Positions 11,005 through 22,178 of a stretch of 64,000 nucleotides of DNA are shown here, piece by piece. The translations under genes were made by a program, and so were the position numbers. Within the stretch, counting starts at the first letter, position 1. Each line of letters starts with the position of its first letter. The notes below the pieces were generated by a model. It did not search any database. It worked only from the letters and a program-made list of their open reading frames with translations, and was not told the origin of the DNA. Source of the DNA: Ipomoea triloba (lineage: Eukaryota > Streptophyta > Magnoliopsida > Solanales > Convolvulaceae); assembly GCF_003576645.1 (NCBI RefSeq), contig NC_044925.1, forward strand, positions 6,589,021 through 6,653,020, given 5' to 3'.

Positions 11005-12741
11005 ACCGGACATTTTTCTGCTCTCTCCAAGAATAAGTGATTGTTTCCCAGTCTTCTTCAAACAGGTCACGTAATCGAGTGTGTAATTAATCATCATGCT
11101 CGGGCAAGAAGGAAGAAAAAATAATGGAGTCCTCATGAGAAAAATATTTCGATGATTAGCACGAGCTCAAGTCACCCGCCGAATCCGCAACAGTTACCTA
11201 GCCCTCCGAGCGTATTGACCTGAACCTCCTAACATGTATGGCACTGATTGCCGGTTATCTAGTGTGCTCATGTACAACAATGTTTATGATCCTGCGTGTT
11301 CCAATTCCCATCAGGGTGAGATTCGGAAATGGACTCACTTCATGCACTCACTGGGATTCCTCCAGGGATTTACAAACTTTTCACAACTTGCCTGGCGACC
11401 GGTGAGGACAACAGTAAGGAGAACTTCAGGAATTTTGATGGTCGGTAAAGGAGAAAATATTCCCAGTAGTTGTTAATTAATCCTTATCAAAGTGGCTGTT
11501 GATTCTCAACTGTCAGCAAGCTCGGTTTTGGTTATATCTGTTTGTGGGAATTGGTCGTTGTCGACCACGGTTCAATAATGCCAACCTAAGCAGCTGTGGA
11601 GGCCCCGTTAAGTACCGATGCATGTTGACGACCTTTCTCCTCATCGTTAGTGTCTGGCCACGGCCCCACTAGCATGTTAGAAACCTGATCGGAATCATTG
11701 GTTCGACGGAACATGGAGACATGCTCCAAGTCAGCAACGACTGTCAAAGCTTCAGAGTTCCCGGGCGTGGGCGATATGCATCTGAAGTATAAATTATTCG
11801 GAATCATCGGCGACCAAAATAACTCCATTGATGTGACTAAATCGATTTCTAACCTCAGCTAGCAAAGCTCCAGGTTTCCAACATTAGTTGGCTAGCTCCG
11901 GGCTTCTAACCTCAACCTTCGCCGGAAATTTGGTCGGAAAATTTAACGGCAGGACCAAATGTGATACAAAATGAATAGTCAGTCATGCACTTAATTTGAA
12001 AATGTTAATAGTCAAGGACCAAATGTGATACAAATTGAATAGTCATGCACCTAATTTGAAATTTTTAATAGTCAAGGACCAAAATTGATACATATATTAT
12101 AGTTGAGGGACTAAAAATGATAGCTCATTTGTTAATCACCCTCCGGGGCTGCAAGTGACAAGAAACCGAATGAGAGTCTTGCAGGAACGAATTGTAATTT
12201 CCATTGCTGTATTATTTACATTCTCCCGGGCATCGAGTTTCCTGACCAGCGTGTCAGCAACCTGATCTGAACCAATCCAGCTCTAGTTTTCTGTCCGGAG
12301 AGTATGGTGGTCGGCAGTACCATGTTAGATTGCACTGCATGTTTTCGTAACGTCATAGGGAGTGTGATCTTCTTCAGTCTTAATCTTCCTCGGTCAACTG
12401 GGTGAATCAATGCATGAGCTTCATACTGCTTTCCGATCAATTACACAGACTCTTTTGACAGTCGATGACCCTAGACCACCGGCTTCATGCTATTCTCGAG
12501 CATAAAAATGATCACGTACGAGTTAATAGCCCAAGTCGAAATCCTTGCCGGTTTCCACCAGATGAGCGCACCGACAAATCATCTTTAAATCTTTATATAC
12601 ATTTAAATGTTCCGATACGGTGGTCGGCAGCCTTAAACAGAGTCCAGGATCCTCGATGCTTAATGAATTTGTCACTTCAGTTCGACACTTCGACTTGCAG
12701 CGCAATATATGAGGAAACGAGTCATCACCATAAGTGTTGCC
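11005..12741. other. Old retroelement internal or UTR DNA, no coding recognised
   Basis: Sequence rich in 'ggtcgg', 'accgg' and 'ccgacc', similar in style to 14051-16618. It is interrupted only by short chance frames. At about 11950-12115 there are three imperfect copies of a roughly 60-bp unit with 'gtcaaggaccaaatgtgatacaaat', a MITE-like motif. It appears continuous with the DNA right of the solo LTR at 12747-14045. Confidence 0.45.
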
Positions 12742-12746
12742 TATGC

Positions 12747-14045
12747 TGATGTAGTATAAGCGGGGGTGTGAAAATGGGTGTAAATGTTGAACCACGAGGA
12801 TTGGAATTTATGGCACGTAAGGAGTAGTCACCTAGACTCTAGTCACCAAGGTCTTGAAATCCATAAGGATCCAAGCAAATCATTTTAAGGTTTAAGGTAT
12901 AACAACTAAAGAGTTTTTTTGGAATTTTGGATATAAGGGGAATCAAGATTATATTAAACTAGGATTAAATTCTATTAGAAAAGGTGGGTTAGACTAGGTG
13001 TATTACTCTATTAATGCATTCAACTTTAGAATTAGGGGATGAACATTAACCTTAGGTTCTTGAAGCAAGCACTAAGAATCCAAGTTCCCACAAGGATTAG
13101 AACAAAGGTTGCCCCATTTCCATGGTGTATCAACCCAAGTTCTTTAAGAGCAAAAGCTTCATAAACCCCAATTTACCCCTATTTCCATAGAAGGGAAATT
13201 GGGTTTGAGATTGGGTTGGCTCAAGTCTCCCATCCAATTCCCATTGTGATGGAAGACTTTCCAAAGACAAACAACAATTAGCGCACATTAATCATTGAAA
13301 GATAAAACAAACCCCAACTCAAATTCAAGAACCCTAAATGGGTGTTCATCCCCTTTATGGAATATTCACATAAATAGCATTAATAAGAGTAATAAACACC
13401 AAATCTAACCTAATAAAAAGACTACTCACTCATATTTAAAGTAAACATAGCAATATCAAACATAGAAATCATAAAAGCTCAATAAATGTAAAGAAGAGAT
13501 GAAAAAAGGAAAAAGAGAGTTTTACTATTAATGATAAAGAAAAGTTGTTGGAATCCCTTCCAAATCTTCAATACAAGCTCCAAATAGTGTTCTCCAATGT
13601 AAATCTAAGCTATACTAAACTAATAAATGCTAAGGAAATGAAGAAAAATAGTTCTAAGCTCTCTAGGGTTTGGAATTCCTTAAAAAATGCAGAAAATCAG
13701 CATATATACTATGCAGTGGCCGCGACATCCGGCCAGATGCTAGGCCAGATGTCCAGGCAGATTCGATGAGGGGGCATCCGGCCGGATGCCAGGCCGCATG
13801 TGAACAAATTTTCAAATTTCCTTCCGTTTCGCGTCTCGCTGCTCTAATCCTCTTTGAGTGAAATCTAGGCCACCAAAGTTGTTTCGTTATGCTCCAAGAA
13901 GCCTTCTAATGACTCGTTGTGACCCATTTTATCTAGAAATATCAAACCACACAAACAAATCATAGATTCCACTCAAACTAAAGCACTTTGTTATAAAAAA
14001 TTGTTAAAGTATGGGGTGAAAAAGTGTTAAGAATCAAAGGTATCA
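12747..14045 (-). mobile_element. Athila-type solo LTR, duplication tatgc
   Basis: A 1299-bp LTR beginning (minus strand) TGATACCTTTGATTC and ending ..CTACATCA. It is flanked by tatgc at 12742-12746 and 14046-14050. Near 13720-13800 it contains a GC-rich palindromic block (ggccagatg/ggcatccggccgg) where other LTRs here carry CACGCGTG boxes. No coding region. Confidence 0.85.
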
Positions 14046-14050
14046 TATGC

Positions 14051-16618
14051 ATGATGCAAACGTATTTTGAGCTGGCGATATGCCTCTGAACGCATATAGG
14101 GGACGAGCTTCCTGAGCCATCAACTTGGTTGAGCTTTCGAGCGGTCGGTACCGGTCTCAATCATCTCTGCCCGACCTAAGCTCTATTTACTTTGATGCGT
14201 ATGGCACCAAGGAAACTAGGAGTACGCACCCACTCGGAAGCATGCAGATAACATGTCACCTTGTGGGATTCCGTTGCATGCACATTGCTAAAATACAACT
14301 TGGGCAGCGAAGTCTGTACGGCAAGGCTCACAGAGATTGGTGTAGACAATCATCCCGACCATTGTTCGGCTCGGGTCCGATCATATCAAGCATAAGCTAT
14401 ATGGGTGTATGTCTGCATTCACATGTGGAGGGGAAGTGTTGATTGTTGATGATTTAGTTGATCAGAATACCTTAGTTCAAGCACACCGACTATACCGACC
14501 CCTTCGAGTTCAAACAGTTATGATCATTAGAATTATCCAGGAACTATAACCGAGCAACTTCGTGAAGTTGAAACCGTGCATATCATTCCTGATCTATTAA
14601 TCTACACCGGTCTGAATTGCTTCCTAACCACCATCGTCTAGAGGGTCAGTCCTCCAAGTTAGCAGCGATAGTCAAAACCTTCAGAGTTCCCGCTCCGATC
14701 ATCTTCCCGAGTTGGTTGCCATTTAGAGAAGGCTGGAACAAGCATTTCCAGCACACTTGAAATTCCGAGCTTCCGCATGTTCGCAAAATTCTCAAGCCTG
14801 TAACCACCATTTGAAGACTGAAAGGAGTCAGTGGCCCTTGCAGTTTACAGTGGTCGGCATGAATTCTAATGCTTAGCTTGGCCTGATTTTAAATTGGGCA
14901 GTAGGTTTAATTTCCGTGTATTCTATATATGTGGGTCGTGTGTATTATTTGGGCCCACATATTAGAGAGTAGCTCCTGGGGTTTTCTAATCCTTTCATGC
15001 ACTCTAGTATGGCTGTTATATCTCGGGCCGAACAGGGACTGCCTTGTACGCTGTACTACACACAATCCTGTATTTGTAAAAGTTATAATGAAATTAAATG
15101 TAATAAGCCCGGTTAGGTTGGTATTTCCACCACCGACACCGTAAACCTGAGATAACATCTCGGTACAAGTCCTACGAGGTAGGTAATTTTGACCGGTTAA
15201 AACTCTGGTTACGGGAGTGAGGTGCCCGCTTATTTGCCTAGTTACAGGGCGTTGGGAATGTGCCCATGTGTGATCGTTAAGATCGGGCATGACCAAAATG
15301 TCGGAAAAAGCTATGGTTCCCAAACCGGCAGGGGATAATGCCCGCGACTAGGTAACTTCTAATTTAATTTGTTATGTAAAATGTGGTACGTGTATGCAGG
15401 TTAATTGTGCAAGAAGCCCGGTTAGGTTGATACTACCACCATTGGCATCATTAAGACCTGGAAAAATCGCGGCACTATTCCGGTCATCGAGTCGAAGGCC
15501 GAGAATGCATTTGATCGAAAAGATCATATTCCGGTCACCGAGCTGAAGGCCGAGAAGGCATTAGATTGAAAAGATAAGATTCCGGTCACCGAGCTGAAGG
15601 CCGAAAAGGTATTAGAATGAAAAGATCATATTCCGGTCACCGAGCCGAAGGCCGAGAAGGCATTAGATCGAAAAGATCACATTCCGGTCATCAAACCGAA
15701 AACCGAAAAGGCATTAGATCGAAAAGATCATATTCCGGTCGTTGAGCCAAAGGTAAAAAGCATTAGATCTTTCGAGTTACTTCCCGACCGTTGTCAAAAT
15801 TGAAAACGAACTCGGGAAGCTGTCGTACCTACTCCCTTATATTGGCGATTCACGCAACATAGGGGGGGGAGGGGGCTGCTTGTAGGATTGTAGGGCAACT
15901 CCCTTGACCTACGGAGCTCTTCGAAGCAATTCCCCAGCATAAATAACCTTCCCGGTATCATCAGACTTTTCCGGTCTCATCAAACTTTTGGGTTTCTAAG
16001 CATCTTTCTACTCGGGACTTTCGGTTCGTGAAGCGAGCGCCAAAAGGGGAAGTCACCCCATTAAAATGATTTCGGTTCTTTGAAAATCCACTATAATGAT
16101 TAACGTGGCAATTAAAATTAATTGAACGCGGTCGGTCAAGAGCGATCTTGTGACCACGTTATCCAGATTGAGGTTTGACCAAGCTCAAACCAGTTGCGAC
16201 CAGCTGGCCCGAGTAAAGGACATTGGGAAAAGCATCCCTAGTTATGATCGGTAAGATCAATATAGGTCCTTGGACCGTGAATAACCCCAGTTCCTAGATC
16301 GGTGAAATTTGACCTCTCAATCGTATCGCGAACCCGATCCCTTGATCAGTAGAGTTCGGACGAGCCTTATAGTCCAAAAGACTATGCTTAAGGTCGCGGA
16401 CTATACGGTATGTTTTTTCAACCCGAACACTTCCTCGTTGGCGCTTAAGGTTGTGCTCTTTTTTCCTTGGTTGAGATTTTTTTTCCCACTGGGTTTTTTC
16501 TTAGCTTAAGTTTTTTTAATGAAGCAACCGGCGCAAGCTAAAGACTATTTAGTCTGGTTTTCCAGCCCGAACCCTTCCTCATCAGCTCGACGTCAGGGCT
16601 CGGACTCGGGGGGCTGCT
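14051..16618 (+). mobile_element. 3' UTR region of the old LTR retrotransposon
   Basis: Non-coding. It leads through tandem repeats into a polypurine-like tract (about 16602-16618) directly before the 3' LTR. 'agcccggttaggttg' occurs twice (about 15107 and 15415). A second polypurine-like run, agggggggggaggggg followed by ctgcttg, lies at 15862-15883. The tandem-repeat-bearing 3' UTR resembles Tat/Ogre-lineage gypsy elements, where this is a known feature, but lineage is an inference because no pol is present. Confidence 0.5.
15481..15770 (+). repeat. 51-bp tandem repeats, six units
   Basis: The core 'ccggtca(c/t)cgag' recurs at 15481, 15532, 15583, 15634, 15685 and 15736, giving a constant 51-bp period. 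Units contain 'gaaaagatcatattccgg' and 'gaaggccgagaaggcatta'. The array lies in the 3' UTR of a retroelement, about 850 bp before its LTR. Confidence 0.93.
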
Positions 16619-16936
16619 TGATAGGGAATATACCCCGGTTGTACCTTCCCTATACGTTCATGTACCCGTTTGTGTAGTCGGGTCGGGGTCAGACAATTCG
16701 GGTTAGAGTCAAAATCAGCAGGTCAACGTCTAGGCCTATATAAAGGGCATTTGACCCTTTGGTTTGGAAACTTCTTCCTCTCTCCCACTCTCTCTCTAAA
16801 GAAGGCTCAAGAAGCCATGCTCTCTCCTCTCATTGTTCAATGTTACTTAATAAAAGAGATGAATTGAGAGTTAATTGTGGGATCTTTTGTCACATTATTC
16901 ATACACATTATATACATAGATGAATTCACGCTATCA
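16619..16936 (+). mobile_element. Short 3' LTR (318 bp)
   Basis: Begins TGATAGGGAATATACC and ends cacgctatca, so its termini are inverted copies (TGATAG/CTATCA). It follows a polypurine-like tract. It contains a TATA-like box, cctatataaagg, at about 16735-16746, and 'ttaataaaag' at about 16847. Candidate right target site: ggtat at 16937-16941. No matching 5' LTR is visible in the window. Confidence 0.7.
16735..16746 (+). promoter_or_regulatory. Likely LTR TATA box
   Basis: cctatataaagg inside the 318-bp LTR, about 117 bp from its start, followed by a pyrimidine-rich stretch. Position fits a retrotransposon promoter; activity is not shown. Confidence 0.5.
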
Positions 16937-16967
16937 GGTATAATGAATATATTAAATAAATAAATAA

Positions 16968-16972
<5 letters not shown>

Positions 16973-17000
<28 letters not shown>
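16973..17000. repeat. (TA)n microsatellite
   Basis: TA dinucleotides directly left of a MITE. Confidence 0.95.
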
Positions 17001-17003
<3 letters not shown>

Positions 17004-17462
17004 TTAGGATCATATGAGATCACTTGTTTAGGTAAGATCGTGAGATCATATATTGTGCATCCATGTAACAATTTAATGGTCTAGATTGATTTAAGATTCT
17101 AAGTTGAAGTGTATGCGAACGATGATAAAATGTGTAAGAACAGTGATACAATGTGTGTGAACAGTGATAAAATGTGTGCTAACGGTGATTAAATGTGTGC
17201 GAACGGAGTGGGTGTGCCAAATAATCTAGACCAGTAACATTTTTTATATTGATGTACAAGATTTGATCTGATAATTTTTTAATGGTCTAGATTGATTAAG
17301 ATTCCAAGTTGAAGTGTGTCCGAACGGTAATTAAATGTGTGCGAACGGAGTGTGTGTGTGTCAATCAATCTAGACCATTAAAAAAAATTACATGAATGCA
17401 TAAGATCTGATCTCACGATCTTACAAAAACAAGTGATCTCATTGGAACCTTTACCCTAGGCT
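17001..17462. mobile_element. MITE with about 45-bp terminal inverted repeats
   Basis: The left end 'gatcatatgagatcacttgt..gtaagatcgtgagatc' is mirrored by the right end 'gatctcacgatcttacaaaa..aagtgatctcatt'. The interior has several units of about 22 bp (gtgcgaacggtgataaaatgt type), themselves duplicated (17060-17225 and 17280-17360). No coding. Superfamily not determined. Confidence 0.7.
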
Positions 17463-17850
17463 AAAAATTAAGTTTTGCAACTCTAGGCTACAACGCCTAA
17501 AAACGAGGTGAGGTGTTAAACTCTTGCCCGAATTGGGCTATGGGCCGTGATCCCTGCCTTATTTATATGGTCTGATAACCTTTTAAAACTTCCTACAATA
17601 CACCTAAGCCAAAACCTAAGGTTCTGACTAAGCGTCGAAAGAAGAATCCGACCAACCAACGCATGATTGGTTAGTTGAGCCGTACTATCCCATCCATTTG
17701 GTACATAATTCTAGATTTTTTAAAAATAACTATCATATACACAGTGATTCATTTATGGTAAAATTATAATGTACTTTGTATCATTTATGATATATACCAT
17801 ACATGGAATAAAATTCAATAGAAAAATATGGTATAACACTAATTACTTTT

Positions 17851-17969
17851 TATTTTTTGAGTACTACTGACTCTGTTACAATGTAGTATATGTTCATAAC
17901 TACTTTCTCAACCTACTGAAGCACAAAGAGTCAATACCACCCCTCTAGGGCTCGAACCCATGACTTCTC
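17851..17969 (-). mobile_element. tRNA-derived SINE, minus strand, 25-bp target duplication
   Basis: On the minus strand it carries a B-box-like gggttcgagcc, the body 'gactctttgtgcttcagta..actacattgtaacagagtc' and an A-rich tail. It is flanked by atatggtataacac(t/a)aattactttt at 17826-17850 and 17970-17994, identical but for one base. Long direct repeats of this kind are the mark of LINE-mediated insertion. Confidence 0.82.
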
Positions 17970-18098
17970 ATATGGTATAACACAAATTACTTTTAAACAA
18001 CTATATTGTATAATCTCTGATGATTCATTTAATTGATTTATAAATAGAGTTGATTAACTTACAAATATCTAATGAATATAAAGAGATATGACGCCAAA

Positions 18099-18217
18099 GA
18101 CCTTGTGGTCTAGTGGCACCCGGTTTACAGGGTTCGAGCCTTAGTAGAGGCGACTGTTGACTCTTTGTGCTTCAGTATGATACTACATTGTAACAGAGTC
18201 AGCAGTACTAAAAAAAA
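18099..18217 (+). mobile_element. tRNA-derived SINE, plus strand
   Basis: Same family as 17851-17969 in opposite orientation. It has an A-box-like tggtctagtggcacccgg, the B-box-like gggttcgagcc, the shared body and a tail of seven to eight A. The copies face each other across about 130 bp and could form a long hairpin. Confidence 0.75.
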
Positions 18218-18233
18218 GATCATATGAAATTAT

Positions 18234-18326
18234 CGCTTCAGTATGATACTACAAAGTTGGTTTATATGGAAATTTTGTCGCTTTAGTATGGTACTACATT
18301 GTAACAGAGTAGTACTCAAAAAAATA
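18234..18326 (+). mobile_element. Truncated SINE copy between atcatatgaaattat repeats
   Basis: Carries only the 3' body (cttcagtatgatactac, then gtactacattgtaacagagt, then A-rich tail), interrupted by unrelated sequence that recurs at 18384-18408. Flanked by atcatatgaaattat at 18219-18233 and 18327-18341. Confidence 0.6.
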
Positions 18327-18576
18327 TCATATGAAATTATACAAATATCATTAGCTATGGTAAGTTTCAAACTTTATGGAAAGTTGGTTTATATGGAAAT
18401 TTTGTCCAAATTTGGAAAAAATATGTAGGTGACCCTCCAAATATGGAAAAAATATGTAAATGACCATAATTGCAGAGAGGATCAAGCTTCATTTTACGTG
18501 TATAAATACCTAAAGAAAGTTACAAGTATGAATGTACGTTAGCCTTTTGAATTAGAGTGATTTTATATCTCTAGTC

Positions 18577-18939
18577 ATGCCAAGAATTAAGAAGGGTTTC
18601 ACTGTTTCCCGTGTGAAAATCTTTATATTCCTGGCTATCGTAGAGTTTGGGAGCGTGAAGAAGGCCAAAATAGGTGAACGCTACCTGAAAGAAAGAATCA
18701 AGTTTGCTGGAAATGAGGTTGATAAAAAAGTTCAGAGGAATGTGGAGTTGGAATCGGAGCGTCTTATGTTTGAACTCCTAGAAGGTGCTAAAACTGTGGA
18801 CCAACTAAATTATGGTCAGCTTGTTGGTCAATTTTTGTTGTTGAAGGACAAAATATCGCAGATAGAGGCGAGAAAGAAAGAACTTATGCAAGAGAAACAA
18901 CCCAATTCTGATAATGCTTACAATCTTTGGATTATCTAA
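18577..18939 (+). CDS. Hypothetical 120-residue protein, coiled-coil-like C-terminal half
   Basis: Open from an ATG at 18577. The N-terminus is basic (MPRIKKGFTVSRVK), followed by a short hydrophobic run, then a charged helical region (residues about 40-110) rich in Glu, Lys and Leu such as LLKDKISQIEARKKEL. The layout faintly recalls the C-terminal part of type I MADS proteins, but no MADS box can be recognised. No introns, domain or neighbour gives a function. It may be a fragment of a larger decayed gene or a chance frame. Confidence 0.3.
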   Translation: MPRIKKGFTVSRVKIFIFLAIVEFGSVKKAKIGERYLKERIKFAGNEVDKKVQRNVELESERLMFELLEGAKTVDQLNYGQLVGQFLLLKDKISQIEARKKELMQEKQPNSDNAYNLWII

Positions 18940-20774
18940 ATAGTCTCCACCAATTCTAAGCTATGTTAGACACCTCTATTGGCTCATTTTAAAATATCAT
19001 TCCCATCCCCATGCATATACCCAACTGAAGTTTCCCTTAAAGATCTTCAGATCAAAACCTTTCTTTCTATTTCTAATAGTTTCTTTACAAATAATTGGAA
19101 TTATTCCATTTAATTGTCTTGTACTCTTTTCCAATTTATAAATTATAATAAATATGCAAGGATGGGTTTAGCATTAAGTTCTTAAAACTTTTTCTTGTTG
19201 TTTAGCATGATATATGTTTAACTGTGTGTGTTAAAGTATTTCTGACTTTAAATATTTGTAGGGATAAGTGAATTATCCATCTTCTATTCGTTAGGTGGGA
19301 GAGTGGGATTAACCCCTATTTTAGAAGTTCACAACAAAGTGGAAACTAATTCCATTTAATTTTTAGCCTTTTGGTTGTTTTTGTATCTTGCCCTAATTCT
19401 TCAATTTCTGATTTGCAATTGGTTCAATGTTGTAGAAAATTTGACTCTAGATATCCAAGTGTGGGAGGTTTATTACACACTCATAGTCAGATGTGTTGTT
19501 TCATTGTTGTGGTATACAAGCTTCTTTTCTTTCACTTCTACTTCCAATTGAAGCATACACACACACACACACACACACACACAGTCGAGCTTGTTGTTTT
19601 TAAAAAAGCCAGCTATAGAAACATGGTCATATAAAAATGCATTTTAATGATTTTTAAAAGTGCAAGATAAAAAATGAAAAAAAAAAGAGGGGATGCTGAG
19701 GGGGGGGGGTGTAAACTCTTGAATTGACAAGAATATCAATGCCATAGTTCAAACGAAATGTCTATATGAAATACAGAAATCACAAATTTACAGGGTAGAA
19801 AGCGGTATGTAGTTCTTTCCCAACCTAAACATGTCTGGAAACTAAATTAATAACAAAACCATCCATTATTGGGTCTTTTCGTAAGTTGTTTTGTGCCTCT
19901 AGTAATTCGAGGCCATCTTTGTTTTCTCTCACGCCCAATTAGATATTATTAAATAAGACAACATATTCACCATTGGGCTTGAAGGTTTTATCTTCAACTT
20001 TGTCAAATTCTTTGATCCATTTTCTTTTGAATATAAGCATTTAAAGCATATTTGATCTCTTTACATCTTGCACTTGTGATTGGGTTCTCAAGGTAATTAA
20101 TGGATCTCTAAACCTTCTTATTAGTCATCATCCTCCCCACTTAAATAAGGTCCAATAACGAATGAAATCATTTATTTCTGATTAACTCAATAACATTAAA
20201 GAGACTAGAACCTCCATATTTGTCTCAAAGATAAATCTTGTGTGCTTAATGGAAATTAGACACATCATAAAGCACCAAAGTTCTACCTAAATGAGATCCT
20301 AAGGAGTGGTGATATTGTTGTTGTAAGTGTTAAGGAGTGGTGATATTGTTGTTGTAAGTGTTATGGCTAGTGTACCTTTCCTTGGAAAAAAATCTTTTAG
20401 TAAAACTAGTTTTAGGTCTTTTTAAAAATTGTTCTATACTATTTTTTGTTATATCATCTCAAGGGATAGAAGTCTTTCAAGTTCGTGATATTACTTCATG
20501 ATATTTGTTGGTACAAGAACTTGTACAACACTTTCTTTGAAAGGCAACACACATATTCTATTGAAGCAATTGTTCTTATATGCAGAAGTTTGTTGGGTGA
20601 GGTCACACTACAAAATAGAGATCCAGTAGAGTTTGTGTTTATCTCAACTGAAAAATATAAGAGGATAAATTAAAATTTTCTAAATGGGAGAGTTGAAACT
20701 TATATTTCATATTCCCTTAAAGATCATACTTGCGCTTTCTCTCTTTACACTTGTGGTGAATGGAGATCGCAAAC
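18940..20774. other. AT-rich intergenic DNA
   Basis: No recognised gene. Contains an AC microsatellite at 19555-19582, a run of nine G near 19701, and a 31-bp tandem duplication (taaggagtggtgatattgtt..) at about 20301 and 20332. A frame at 20485-20673 has protein-like composition but no recognised family. Confidence 0.5.
19555..19582. repeat. (AC)n microsatellite
   Basis: Perfect AC repeat of about 28 bp. Confidence 0.95.
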
Positions 20775-22173
20775 TGATAAGTGACAAAGATACCTAGGAA
20801 AAGGGTCTAATTAAGGGGTGCAATTGTGCTTATTTGATATCCTTTTGTGGTTAATCTTGGTGTTTTATGCTCTAATGTGTTAATCAATTGCAAAGCTCTA
20901 TTCTTGGCACACTTTGGATGGTTTTATAGGTTCTTGAGGCTCAAGGGAAAGCAAGTGAACTTGGCAAGTGAAGCAAGCAAGGGAAAAGAGGTCGGAGGAA
21001 GTCCACACACACTTCCATGCGTGGAGTGTGGCGTGGAAAATGTTCAGCAGCCTCCATGCCACCATTCCACGCGTGAAGAAGGAGATATGGCGTTAAGTGA
21101 GGTTTCCCACGTGACCATCCATGCGTGGATAGGGCGTGGATGGGTCATGGCATGAGGAATTTGTCCAAGGGCAATTGGGGGAGGCTTTTTAAGGAATTAG
21201 AATAGATATCTTAGGGAGCTTTTTTTTTTTTTNTTTTTTTTTTTTTTTTTTTTTTTATAAGTTTTGATCAAGAATTAGATTTTTCTAGAGAGAATGTAGA
21301 GCTTACACTTAGATTGTAGTGAGAGAAACATTTAGCTTGCAATCTTGTGAAGAAGATCTACATTCAAGTGTTGATTTGGAATTGAATTGCTTTTGTTTAG
21401 GTATATCTCTATTTCTGTTTTGATCTTGTTCTCAATTTAGATTTCATTTTCCATTTCCAATTTATGCAATTAGGTTTTACTTTTGCAATCATGATTAGGT
21501 AATTTTCTATTAGGGATTGAGTTGTGAAATTTCATGATGTTAAGTGTTTTTTTATTTTTTACTTTTGCAATCATGAGTAGGTAATTTTCTATTAGGGATT
21601 GAGTTGTGAAATTTCATGATGTTAAGTGTTGTCCTTAATTCCTAATTTGGAGACTGGATTGTGCGGATTGGAGAAATTGTTCATTTTCATGATTGATGAT
21701 TTGAATGTATTCTTTGAGGTTGGCCAACTCTTTGAATGATCTTAGGCATCAAAGCTATGCAAGATATTGCTAGCATTGTTGTAGCTCCGATCAATTGTGA
21801 TTTCCTATTTTAGACTTGACAAGTATGAATAGGCAAGGTGACGTAGGCAAAGTGTTTGTGAAAATGTCACTATGCCTCTTGGTTGCCTAAAAGCACTCCA
21901 AAGCTAGAAAGTTCCTAGTAGACCGAAGGTGAACGGTAGTAGCAAGCCAATTCTCCTATGTAATATATATACAATGAGGCATCATGATTGCTTATAATTC
22001 ATTCCCTAGCTTTCTTTATTTGATTTTATTCATTGTTCTTTGGTTTTTTTTTTTTGAAAACATTCATTGTTAGCATGTAGTTTGGTTCTTGGTAACTACT
22101 TCTGTAGTGTTTGTACTTTGTATAGCATTTGGTGAAAAGATAATGGATTAAGATTGGAGAGTAGAGAACCCCA
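20775..22173 (+). mobile_element. Athila-type solo LTR, duplication caaac
   Basis: A 1399-bp LTR beginning TGATAAGTGACAAAG and ending agagaacccca. Flanked by caaac at 20770-20774 and 22174-22178. It contains the family's GC-rich palindromic block (cacgcgtg, catgcgtgg) at 21000-21145 and an 80-bp internal duplication (about 21480 and 21560). A T-run at 21221-21256 includes one undetermined base at 21233. Confidence 0.82.
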
Positions 22174-22178
22174 CAAAC

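Noticed and set aside
15481..15770. CRISPR-like array
   Set aside because: Whole 51-bp units repeat with no unique spacers, in plant retroelement DNA.
18577..18939. Type I MADS-box gene
   Set aside because: Only a vague similarity of the C-terminal helix; no MADS box residues can be seen.
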